A stretch of 64,000 bases of DNA, taken from Hofstenia miamia. Taxonomy: Eukaryota; Xenacoelomorpha; Acoela. The notes under the pieces are model-generated. The model made no database searches. It was not told where the DNA came from and saw only the letters and a list, made by a program, of their open reading frames with translations. A program made the translations under genes and the position numbers. This document shows positions 1 to 9,186 of the stretch, piece by piece (position 1 is the first letter of the stretch; each line of letters starts with the position of its first letter). The stretch lies in contig SCFE01000025.1 in NCBI GenBank assembly GCA_004352715.1, positions 1,830,710 through 1,894,709 of the forward strand, in the 5' to 3' direction.

Positions 1-1088
1 TCAGGTCTTTTGCGATAATAATATCAATCGTATAGACGAATATATCATTCTGTTTTCAATAATTTTCGGTTGTTCTAATTATGGGATATGAGGGATTGAA
101 AGCAATTTTCCTTGTGTATATTGGCTATGTAGCAAAAACCTGCAGGATATTGAAACTGTAGTTGGATCATTTTGGGTTACATTTTGACACATTCAGTTGA
201 GTCAAGCGCATTAAAAAGCTCAAAAGAAATAGGGTTGGTTTGAGTAAAAATATTTTGACCCGTTTACAGCTATGATTTATTGCATGTTCAAAAATAGACT
301 GTACAAAATGTTATCTATATAAAGTACTAAACAAACTTTTTTCCAGAAAGCTTTTAGTAAGCATCTACCTTATATGTAATCGCAACTGTTACGTCGTAGA
401 AACAATGTTCAGCATATGAATTGTCACTGGTTTAACCTTTCAATTGCAGAGATGAACGTTTGGCGAAAAACCAAAATAATTACAATTACTTGTCATACAG
501 TTTAATAACGGAAATTGAGTTCAAAGATTTCTCTGTAGTCATATTTACTCCTAAATTACTGTCAAACAAACTGTTATCGTTGAATCTTTTGTTATTTGCA
601 AAGAGCTAGCAATATTTACTTTTGTTTGCTTGTCTGAGTAAGCTTGTTATTAATTTGTTGGCATTTGGCAGAGATGTTAACTTGCCAAACTCAAGTCCCA
701 CTTATTGCTTGTCAACGATTTTACTATTACTTGGTGCTATTCGATAATAGCAGTGTTATCTGTATTGAGAATGATTCCATATGCGCTGTAGTGTTGTATT
801 GGTCATAAATATAACGTTTGCCTAAACAATTTGGAGTTACACTATGCAAAAACAGGTAAATTTGAATATCTTGTTATCGTAACGTCATATAAAAGGCAGA
901 CTTCTATTTAAACGATGCATTCAGCCTGAAGTTTTAGTATTATCGTAGAAGCTTAATAGTTTTCTGCATTGGGAATACAACTTGATTCACTTGCATCATT
1001 TTTTATGGATAAGAAAGCGATATTTTTATTTAATATATTAGATTGATTAAGTTAACCTGTGTCTAATAATACTTTGTGACGTTTTATT
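1..1088. other. AT-rich non-coding sequence
   Basis: No open frame of useful length, no transposase-like translation and no clear repeat was seen on either strand. A distal promoter or 5' exon for the downstream gene cannot be excluded. Confidence 0.5.
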
Positions 1089-1294
1089 ACCTCCGCCAAA
1101 GAGGTTATGTTTTTGGTAGCGTTGGTTTGTTTGTCTGTTAGCAAATTTACGGAAAAAGTAATGGCTGGATTGACCTCAAATTTTCACCAGAGGTGCGGCT
1201 CCGCCCAATGAGGAATCCATTAAATTTTTGTGCTGATCCGGTGGACACAAGCTGCGTGGCAGAGGTCTGCGCTCTCCGAATGCTTTTCTAGTTA
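1089..1294 (+). repeat. Dispersed repeat with ACCTCCGCC...TTCTAGTT ends
   Basis: The unit starts ACCTCCGCCAAAGAGGTTA (1089), has a GTTTGTTTGTCTGTTAGC stretch, and ends with CTGCGCTCTCCGAATGC then TTTTCTAGTTA. The outer ACCTCCGCCA (1089-1098) is inverted as TGGCAGAGGT (1257-1266, one mismatch), and ACCTC/GAGGT makes a small hairpin at the left edge. From memory, very similar ACCTCCGCCAAGGAGGTTATGTTTT...TTCTAGTT repeats occur in many unrelated animals. The match is from recall, not a search. Confidence 0.6.
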
Positions 1295-1531
1295 AACGAT
1301 ATTTTTGAAAATGAATCTTGTAATGTGAGGTGATTTGTTCTTATTTGTAGATTTGCAAGCATTTTTTTAAGTTGATGGGCTACTGTTGGTTCCCAATCTT
1401 ACACAAGTAACCATTGTAAACCAGTACTTTGTGCTTAATGCTATCATCAGTGCTGGTAATGCATTTAGAAGCAAAATAATCCACGATATACTTAGCTCAG
1501 TACTTCCCTTAAAAAGTGCCTGAAATTTTAA

Positions 1532-1893
1532 CCTTAAACAGCCCGGCGTCTATTTTAAAGGACAAACCGTTGTTCCACATCTACGAAGAATTTTCTCTAA
1601 GTCTACTAGCAACTGAAAATCTTGGGGGATGGGTAGGTCTATTGAGGAACATACTTTAATGCAATTTTGAAAATTTCTACTAAAGCGTATTGCTGTGGCT
1701 GAAGTTGTTGAAAAGATTAACCAATTTTTTTTGAAAATTTCGTATTTTTTAAAAAACATTTAAATTCTCTCCATGCCTCTATCACGGCGTGCTTTCAGAT
1801 TAAGCATAATTTTAATAGTTGTGAGCTATAAGCGTTTAAAAAATTTATAGGATCAAGAAAATTTTAGAAAATTTCCAGGATGTTGTTGAATGT
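1532..1893 (+). mobile_element. piggyBac-type (TTAA) MITE, copy A
   Basis: The left end is TTAA (1528-1531) followed by CCTTAAACAGCCCGGCGTC, nearly the same as the reverse-complemented right end of the better-preserved element at 48198-48745 (CCTTAAGCAGCCTAGCGT). The body also matches that element in reverse complement: shared blocks include the GACAAACCGTT run, a GGTCTATTGAGGAACATA block, CATTTAAATTCTCTCCAT and GTGCTTTCAGATTAAGCATA. The central part is deleted relative to 48 kb. The right terminus is degenerate, with TTTAA near 1890-1894. Non-coding; its transposase would have to be supplied in trans. Confidence 0.65.
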
Positions 1894-2960
1894 TTAATCG
1901 TATGAATCTTGGTTTTGGTTGGGCTATATTTTTTAAGATTGATATTGACTTAAATTGTATTATGAGGTTATTTCCTACTTTTAGATATATTAGGACCGCG
2001 AAGAATTTGAGGAAATCAAATGATTTTATCAGCACTTCAATAAATTATGTGAGAGTGACAGACATTAAAGGAATTGAATTCTTGAAAAGATCTTAAATTC
2101 AACTGCGTTTGGATTATAATTTAAAAACTTCTATATGGTTTGGGTTCAGTTGGGTCCATTTTTTTAAAACTTTTTGACAGTGAGGGTTTGTTAGAAAAAT
2201 ATAAGCCACTTGCAGCAGTTATCTAACAATGATAATGGTAAATCGTTTCACAAAATAAACATTTCAAAATTACACCCTTTCCTAATGCCGTAATATTATT
2301 GCGTAATCAAAGTTTTTGTTGATCAGAAAATGGATTACTATAATATATTTTAGTTGTGTATGTTGGACTTTAATGATTGCCTACGTGCTATATGTAATGT
2401 AACTTATCTTAAATTTTAATTGACAGAATTACGTTCGTTGAACTGTGCATGATGTGATTGATACTCGTTGGAATATTTCATATCAAATCCATAAATGTTC
2501 CATAAATTTGTTTAACAGATAAATAATGTTCTTTGCTGGAATAAAACCTATTAATTGCATATGACGCTTTTAATAAGCAATAAAAGGTGCAATTTAGTTT
2601 TATTGTGCTCTATTATTACCCCCATCACTTATAAATATATTACATTTAGCGTTTATTTACCTCATATATTCCCATTTGGGTAAGATTTGTTTACCTGTTG
2701 TATTGTACATAGATCGTTCTAGCAATCAGAACTAAAAGTGCACTGTGTTAGGATATTATATTTTAAACTTTCCCACTTCAGGACCTGGTATTGCCACTAT
2801 AGGCCTAATGATTGATATTCGCTAAGGAATTTTAAATAAATACATTATCTAGATATTTTAAATTTAAGTAAAAACACAACCCGTTTTCCTTGGAAATTTC
2901 CATTTATCATCCACTAAATTAGGAATATCAACCCTGGACTTTAAATATTAGGACTCTTAT
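1894..2960. other. Non-coding, nothing recognised
   Basis: AT-rich sequence. A 68-codon open frame at 1890-2096 has no recognisable motif and looks like chance. Nothing else is supported. Confidence 0.5.
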
Positions 2961-2961
2961 A

Positions 2962-3213
2962 CAGTGTTGACCGGGTAAGAAACATTTCAAATTAGACGGG
3001 TCGGGTTGTGGTTCACGAGTCACTAAGAGATTAAAGAACAATTTAAGATGTCAAACATTTCAATCTTTGAATCTTAGATTTTAGTTATTTCTTATTTTTT
3101 GAATTGTTTTTATTGATAATTTTGTGTTGAAACAGTTTGTATATTAGACTAGTAATTTCCTGATTGGGCCGGGTTGTGGGTCATTGTTAGACTGACCAGT
3201 TCCAGTGGCAGGT
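2962..3213. repeat. CGGGT-rich repeat, possible hAT-type MITE relic
   Basis: The edges carry CAGTGTTGACCGGGTAAG (2962) and GACCAGTTCCAGTG (ending about 3207), with internal CGGGTCGGGTTGTGG and GGGCCGGGTTGTGGGTCA. This vocabulary resembles subterminal repeats of hAT MITEs, but the terminal repeats match poorly and no 8-bp duplication was found. Confidence 0.25.
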
Positions 3214-3670
3214 CAAAAAAGTTTTTTTCCCACTTTGAGTTTTAATGTTAAAACATATTTGATTGACCCCGTTTCCTTTTATCCTCTATTCAAAATTTTA
3301 TGATTAATTCCGGACGAAAATATCTGGCTTCCAAGGCTGTAATATTCAATATTTAAATTCCTTTCGTTACTCTTAATTAATTTATTACACAGTGAATATG
3401 GTGCCGTTTTCAATTTCGCTGTCACTACTATTGTTCGCCGCGTGAAAACTTACTAAATAATCGTATTATTTATTTAGTTTAACAATGTTTGTTAGCGGAG
3501 TCAATAGTTTATGAAATAGGTAAAGTATATATTACACTTGAAACCAATTTTGGTATCCGTTTTCTGTCTATTTCGAACATTCATTTGTAACATTTGTTTA
3601 ACGGTGTTTAAATTCGTTGTTTGTCATATTTGTTGTGGTATATACATTTTTATTGTCTAAAACCAAAGGT

Positions 3671-3701
3671 GTATATATATATGTATATATGTATATATGT
3701 A

Positions 3702-3737
<36 letters not shown>
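3671..3737. repeat. (TA)n / (TATG)n microsatellite
   Basis: A GTATATAT/ATGTATAT run passes into pure TA repeats. It lies about 180 bp upstream of the E-Syt start codon. Confidence 0.95.
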
Positions 3738-3740
<3 letters not shown>

Positions 3741-3860
3741 CCTAATGACATGATGTTCTATAGCAATGTTCTCTAAATATGACTAGGTTTATCTAAGATA
3801 CTAATGATGCGCTAATACTGTCATTTGATTTTTGGCATAAATTACTATTTCGTCATTGCA

Positions 3861-3875
3861 TTTTATTCTCTTTAG
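3861..3875 (+). promoter_or_regulatory. Probable 3' splice (or trans-splice) acceptor in the E-Syt 5' leader
   Basis: A pyrimidine-rich tract (TTTTATTCTCTTTAG) ends in AG at 3874-3875, 39 nt before the ATG at 3915. No in-frame coding continues upstream, so it would join a non-coding leader: either a conventional 5' UTR exon or a spliced leader. Inferred from sequence pattern only. Confidence 0.5.
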
Positions 3876-3914
3876 ATAGAAGAACGAGCGAAATCACTCA
3901 ACGATTCGCAAGAA

Positions 3915-6173
3915 ATGAGTGACACTCCTCCTTCAAAGAATCAAAACTTTATTTTCGAGCTTCTAAGCGAGGTGAAGCGATGGAGCCCTCTACTGTTAGG
4001 ATTAATGAGCAGTTATGCTGCTGGATATTTCGAATTCCGTTACGGATTTGTTGCTATAATCTGTGCTGTTGCTGGAATAGCTTACACTAATAGACAAGCA
4101 CGCAAAAGAAGTATAGAAGTTACTAGTAGGCACTTAGTTGCTGATAATGAAGCGCAAGAAATTGTTAGAAGAGTGCAAGACTTACCATCTTGGGTATTCT
4201 TTCCCGATTCCGAACGTGCTGAATGGCTTAACGTGACGATTAAGAAAATGTGGCCTTACATTAACATTTATGTTGAGAAATTTCTTCGAGAGAATACAGA
4301 AGAGCAAGTAAGAGGTTTAATGCCTTCTGGCTTAAAATCTTTTCGTTTTGGAAATGTAAACCTTGGTAAACGCCCGCCTCGTATTGGAGGCATTAAAACT
4401 TATTCTGATGAGAATACAAAACGTGATGAAGTGGTTCTTGACATGGAGCTTTACTATGCTGGAGACTGTGATATTGAAGTAATTATAAAAGGAGTTAAAT
4501 CAGGTATTGAAGATCTTCAAATCAGAGGTAACATTCGCGTTATCCTTGCTCCACTTAGCGCGCGAATTCCATTGATTGGTGCTGTCACAGTAATGTTTAT
4601 GGAACAACCCAGTATAGTTTACAATGCAACAGATTTAGCAAATGTATTTGATTTGCCTGGTTTAAGTGGAACCATTGAGCAAGTTATAAAGGGGATCATT
4701 GGTAATCTATTAGTTGTACCCAATAGACTTGTTGTTCCCCTAATGCAAGGCATTGATGTCAGCGACTTCAAATACCCGATTCCACAGGGCATTGTAAGAG
4801 TGGGGATTGTTAGTGCTAAGGATCTCGTCGATAAGGATACAGTTGGATCTGGAAAGAGTGATCCTTACGCAGTTTTACAGTTAGGGTCTAAAATTTTCAA
4901 GACCAAGGTTGTTGATGATAGCTTGAATCCCCAATGGAATGAGTATTTTGAAATCATTGTTGTAAACTGTCCTGGTCAACAGCTGGAACTCACATTATTC
5001 GATAAAGATGTTGGATCGAAAGATGATTCTTTAGGCAATGTGACAGTATCCATTGGTAGTATTGCGAAATATGGCTATCACGAACAGTGGTTCAATTTGG
5101 AAGATACTAAACGCGGACTTGTTTTCCTAAAAACACAATGGCTCTCATTATCCAAAGATAAGGATGACACGCCAACTGCTCAAAGTGATCTTTCGAAAAT
5201 GATTACTTCAAAGTCTACAGGAAGTACGTTTTATGTACGGGTTCTAGTAGATTGTGCTAATGGTCTACCCAAAAATTCAAAGAAGGACATAAACGCTTAT
5301 CCAAGTCCTTATGTAAAACTTATTTCTGGAAATGAAGAAAAGAAAACTAAAATAGTTGTTGATAATTGTGATCCAATTTGGGAAGAAGCTTTTGAATTTT
5401 TAATAAGCGATCCTTCATTTTCAAAATTATCTGCCGAAGTGTGGGATAGCGAAAAGAAGAATCTTATAGGCAAGGTAAATATTTCGGTTGATGAAATAAT
5501 AAATGCTGCTGATATGTATTTGGAACGCCCCTACAAAATTTCAAGTGGGCAAAATACTAATCTTATCCTAAAATGTCAAGCAAGGGCTCTTATTGAAACT
5601 TCATATATTATACCAGGGGAAGAAGATGTAAGTTCTGATGAGGAATCTGATAGTGAAGCACCCGCTGTTGCTGAAGTAACCAGTTTTAAACCTTCCGAAA
5701 CTCAAACGTCATTGAGAAAGCCTTCATCTCCTCATGTAACGAAGCTTGTGACAGAGGTTAAGGAGTGCAACATGGGAAAACTACATTTAGGAATAACTTT
5801 CTTTCCTAAACGAAACAGACTTTTCGTTGAAGTTAAGAAAGCTCAAAAGCTTTGCAAAGCAGATGACAAACTACCAAATCCTTACATTAGAATGTACCTG
5901 CTTCCCAATAAATCCAAAGGTTCTCGTAAAAAAACCGATGTTATTAAGAATAGCATCAATCCTAACTTCAATTTCTCCTGTGAATTTAACTGTACCGAAG
6001 CCGAATTGCTTCATAGAACATTGGATATAGCAATCAAATCAGATGAAGGCATGTTTTCTAGTGATGAAGAACTTGGATTTGTGTTTATTCGATTGAGCAG
6101 CATTGATCTACAACGTCAATTCGATGGTTGGTTTCCTGTTTCAGATTCAAAATCTCCCGTTTTGCCTCTTTAG
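3915..6173 (+). CDS. ESYT2: Extended synaptotagmin (E-Syt2/3-like), single exon
   Basis: ER-anchored tether that bridges ER and plasma membrane and moves glycerolipids through its SMP domain. Seen in the 752-residue frame: a hydrophobic hairpin at about residues 23-58; an SMP domain at about 85-285 (begins LPSWVFFPDSERAEWLN; contains GVKSGIEDLQIRGNIRVIL); C2A at about 290-412 with SDPY (D316) and the acidic loop LFDKDVGSKDD (D363, D365, D370-371), consistent with Ca2+ binding; C2B at about 437-555 with SPY instead of DPY, so Ca2+ binding is doubtful; a serine/acidic linker (570-605); and C2C at about 618-740 with a basic patch (KSKGSRKK) suited to plasma-membrane phosphoinositides. Three C2 domains fit E-Syt2/3, not five-C2 E-Syt1. 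The start is the first ATG after an acceptor-like site and gives a complete family-like N terminus. The stop is TAG at 6171. Oddity: no introns in the coding region, unusual for this family. Confidence 0.95.
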   Translation: MSDTPPSKNQNFIFELLSEVKRWSPLLLGLMSSYAAGYFEFRYGFVAIICAVAGIAYTNRQARKRSIEVTSRHLVADNEAQEIVRRVQDLPSWVFFPDSERAEWLNVTIKKMWPYINIYVEKFLRENTEEQVRGLMPSGLKSFRFGNVNLGKRPPRIGGIKTYSDENTKRDEVVLDMELYYAGDCDIEVIIKGVKSGIEDLQIRGNIRVILAPLSARIPLIGAVTVMFMEQPSIVYNATDLANVFDLPGLSGTIEQVIKGIIGNLLVVPNRLVVPLMQGIDVSDFKYPIPQGIVRVGIVSAKDLVDKDTVGSGKSDPYAVLQLGSKIFKTKVVDDSLNPQWNEYFEIIVVNCPGQQLELTLFDKDVGSKDDSLGNVTVSIGSIAKYGYHEQWFNLEDTKRGLVFLKTQWLSLSKDKDDTPTAQSDLSKMITSKSTGSTFYVRVLVDCANGLPKNSKKDINAYPSPYVKLISGNEEKKTKIVVDNCDPIWEEAFEFLISDPSFSKLSAEVWDSEKKNLIGKVNISVDEIINAADMYLERPYKISSGQNTNLILKCQARALIETSYIIPGEEDVSSDEESDSEAPAVAEVTSFKPSETQTSLRKPSSPHVTKLVTEVKECNMGKLHLGITFFPKRNRLFVEVKKAQKLCKADDKLPNPYIRMYLLPNKSKGSRKKTDVIKNSINPNFNFSCEFNCTEAELLHRTLDIAIKSDEGMFSSDEELGFVFIRLSSIDLQRQFDGWFPVSDSKSPVLPL

Positions 6174-6960
6174 AATGGCTATGCGTGTATCAAAATCTTA
6201 TTTTGTAAAACATTTTATTTGAATTGTACTTAGTTTAATAGATGGCTTGGCTTAATACACGCTTAAATTCTGGAATTTTCACTTGTCCAATGCTTAGAAA
6301 TTTTTACTATGAATTCATTTTTTGAAAATTTACAATAGAGAATGTACAGACTTAGATGTAGAGATTCTATAAGTTTAAGCGAAATGTCAACATCTAGACA
6401 TGAAAACTGTTTTTATAAGTACAGTTATTATCACATCATTTTTCAATGATGAAAATCGAAATTGTAACTTTCCTTCACTATTATTGTGATCATTCAAAGT
6501 TAGTAATCGTTAATTATATTTTTCACTTTCTACATCAGAAAACTTATTAAAAAGCATATTTGGTTTATGTTTTGTGCAGTCAGTTAAGCGTATGAAAATT
6601 ATGAGTGCATAAAAAATAGAGCGAAATAATAAATTCTACGCTTTGCAACCGCTTCTCAAAAATCTAATTTTGAAAAAAATACAATTTAGTTTTAATTTTT
6701 AGCCTTATCCTGTTTCGGTTACTGAGGCAGTATTTGAACGTTATTCGATAAAAATTTTATATTAATTTTTGCCTTCAAATTGCAGCATATTTGGCATAAT
6801 TTAATAGTGTGATCAGTTGTTTGCAAGCATAAATTGAAATTTTAAATATCAAGTAGTTACCAAACCATCTTGCTTCACATTGTACGATTAAATGTGAAGA
6901 ACTTACTTACATAGCCATAAATATGTACAAATATAATTAAGATTGAACACACACATATTT
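6174..6960 (+). other. E-Syt 3' flank / probable 3' UTR
   Basis: No coding signal. Candidate polyadenylation signals are ATTAAA at 6546-6551 and AATAAA at 6628-6633, so a 3' UTR of about 400-480 nt is plausible. Confidence 0.45.
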
Positions 6961-6966
6961 AACAGG

Positions 6967-6967
6967 A

Positions 6968-6992
<25 letters not shown>
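6967..6992. repeat. (TA)n microsatellite abutting a Penelope-like element
   Basis: A pure AT dinucleotide run lies just outside the 3' (minus-strand) end of the Penelope-like relic. Endonuclease-bearing Penelope-like elements are known to insert at AT-rich or microsatellite targets. Confidence 0.9.
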
Positions 6993-7000
<8 letters not shown>

Positions 7001-7030
7001 TGTGTGTATATATGTTGTGCTCAATTTAAT

Positions 7031-7063
7031 GTTAACCGGTTTCGATTCGAAAACCATCATCAG
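7031..7063 (-). ncRNA. Hammerhead-ribozyme-like motif, Penelope copy 1
   Basis: Read on minus: CTGATGA (core CUGANGA), one unpaired T, a short stem GGTT-TTCG-AATC, then GAAAC and the palindrome ACCGGT followed by TA. This gives the conserved core, a 4-bp stem II (one G-U pair) and a minimal self-complementary stem III. That layout is known for type I hammerheads in Penelope-like terminal repeats, which act as dimers. Stem I is weak and the extra T before stem II departs from the strict consensus. The same architecture recurs at 57411-57444. Confidence 0.55.
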
Positions 7064-7139
7064 AATACAAAATTTCTGGGAATAATATTTACAATATACT
7101 ACACTAAAATTTAATGATGTTTAAATTTTCATGCACTTA

Positions 7140-7560
7140 GAATAAATTTAATATGCTCATTACTTTGTTGCTTGTTCAATAATTGATCTTTGTTATGGTT
7201 CTTAATTATTAAAGTTTCTGCAATCTTCGTATTGGGTGTTCTCATTATTATATTAAAATTGTTCTTTTTAGCATGATGTTGATGCATATATATTTCTGAC
7301 ATTTGATGACCTGATAAATGCTCATTGATCCTAGTTAAAAATGGCGCTTAGTTTCACCGATGTAAGAAATATTGCATTCTTCACAATTGACAGTTAGGAA
7401 ACTAGCATTTTTTCGATACGATCTTCGTTCTTAAAAATGTCTGACGTTTTCTTTGATTGCAAAATTGGTGTTAACTTAGTTAATTTTATATATGGGCCTA
7501 TCCATAAATAAATCGATTTTTAAGCAAAAAATTTAATTCAATATTGAGTAACAAACTTTA
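7140..7560 (-). pseudogene. Penelope-like retroelement relic, GIY-YIG endonuclease part, copy 1
   Basis: Minus-strand translation from about 7402 downwards reads FLTVNCEECNISYIGETKRHF, then after a stop and frame change ...TRINEHLSGHQMSEIYM and a tail ending KIAETLIIKNHNK. This has the layout of a Penelope-type GIY-YIG nuclease: a Cys pair (CEEC) just before the YIG half, a downstream Arg, and INEH. Sequence up to about 7560 reads like the linker before the nuclease (GPIYKIN-like in a broken frame). No reverse-transcriptase motifs were recognised further upstream, so it is 5'-truncated or decayed. A hammerhead-like motif and then (TA)n follow at its 3' side. Confidence 0.6.
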
Positions 7561-8355
7561 GGACTTTTGCCTTTAGAAAGCTTTGAATATAGTATGTATA
7601 ATAATAATACAAAAGCATTTAAGCAAATTCTGTGGGCGATACGCATCAGCAAGCTTTTCACTTCATTATGCCTACATTTAGTTTAAGAAGTTCTCAATGT
7701 TTGATAGTGTGTATAGACACCGCATATATTGTAAGTTTTATTGTAAGCAAAGCAAACACGATTTTGTCCATGCTTTTTAAATAGATTTTTAAAAGTTATT
7801 AAATATTTGCTTTCTTAGCATGTGATCTCTACAATCCAAATAATGTTAATTGAAATGTCCCATCATTTACAAAAAACACAAAAGTTTGCATACCTTCCTT
7901 AATTTCGGATCAAATTTAAAAACATTCAACATGCAAAGCAGAAATGTTGCTAACAAACTATAACATAAAATTCACGATTTTATCATTGTTCATATTTGAC
8001 AAATTCTGTAAATGATGGGGCATAGTAAATGATGGGACACATTTAGACACTAAGTCAAAGCCACTTGTAATCGATTGTTTGATGCACTTTTGATGTATCT
8101 GAGGTTTTCTTTAATAGACAGTGGTTAAATATGAACTAACATTGGATTTGAAATTTATTGCATTTGCTTATTCTAATATAACAACAAAGAAATGCGAGAG
8201 GATGCAATTTTCAATTTGAAATGAGATGTGTGTAATATTTTCTCTTCATTTCAAACTGAGTAAGGTGTCAATAGATAATTAGCAAGAGATTTGCAAACAT
8301 CTGTGTGCATAAGCTAAAAGATCATTAGTTATTGAGCAGTTTGCTTTGTTCAACC

Positions 8356-8576
8356 ATGAGTAAAACTGCTGCTGAACGAGTAAAGATTTATCAGACTAAA
8401 ATGAAAGCTGATTCTGAAAAAAAGCGAAGTTTTTGTCAGCTCAAGCTTTGGCTTCTGAACGATATCAACTTAAACAGAAAGGAAATATGTCAGGCAATGA
8501 CATAGAACTGAAACGGAAATATGAAAAAGAGCGAAAACGTGAGCAAAAAGAGAGAAAAAAGAAAGCTAATTGTTAA
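8356..8576 (+). pseudogene. Frameshifted N-terminal ORF of the 8.0-9.5 kb element
   Basis: From ATG at 8356 the frame reads MSKTAAERVKIYQTKMKAD, very rich in K, R, E and Q. After a run of seven A (about 8418-8424) the reading is lost, but the neighbouring frame continues as LASERYQLKQ...LKRKYEKERKREQKERKK to a stop at 8574, so a one-base deletion is likely. The composition suggests a short basic helical or coiled-coil segment. From memory, a [A/G]AERx(x)xYxxKxxxDxxK start occurs in unnamed, probably transposon-borne proteins of cnidarians and other invertebrates; I cannot assign a function. Confidence 0.45.
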
Positions 8577-8874
8577 AATACCAATCTGTAAGTATCTCTA
8601 GAGTCTTAAATTTTGTTTCATTTTTGTAATTCTCAGTTTTATTGTTTTTGCGTAAAGCATGTAAAAAATACGAATTTGCTAATTTTAGGTTTTTAAATGG
8701 GGCATATTTTTCTGTCCCATCCCATCTTATAGCAATTTATGAAAGCTTAGGTTTAGTCTCCACTAAACTAAATTGTACTAAATGTACAAAGAGACGTGTA
8801 AAACAACCAAATTTATTGACTTTATTAACTTTAACTTTAAATTTATTTTAAAATATCAACTTATATAATGGCAA

Positions 8875-9186
8875 ATGCAAATGTGTGCTGTCCCATCCCA
8901 TGGGAATAACATTCCTATGGACAGCACTGTAAAATTTATTGCTACAATATATGATCAATTTCAGCGATTTGATTGGAATTCCTTTGCCACTTCCTATGGC
9001 AAAGGGCCAGCTGATGGAGGTGGTAGTTTGAAAAGAATGGTGCATCAATCAGTTCTGGGTCAAAATCCAGTAGTGGTCAATGCTGAGCATTTTGTGCAGG
9101 CATGCAAAAGTTCAATTGCAAAAGTAAATTTAGTAAAACCTAGTGAAATAATGGCAAAAAAAGAATCTCTAAATCAGCGATGGTAA
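8875..9186 (+). pseudogene. Fragment of an uncharacterised conserved protein family
   Basis: A 103-codon frame contains FQRFDWNSFATSYGKGPADG followed by GGSLKRMVHQ, then VVNAEHFVQACKS. A motif of the type W-x-F-F-x-[AG]-[ST]-[HS]-x-GKGxxDGxGGxxKR is, from memory, a hallmark of unnamed invertebrate proteins that often follow a DGAxxQ segment and look transposon-derived. The segment lies between the inverted repeats of the 8.0-9.5 kb element. It starts and ends abruptly (TAA at 9184), so it is a remnant, or an exon, of a longer protein. The biochemical role is unknown. Confidence 0.5.

Noticed and set aside
5827-6030. 67-codon frame inside the E-Syt gene
   Set aside because: Out-of-frame shadow of the C2C coding region.
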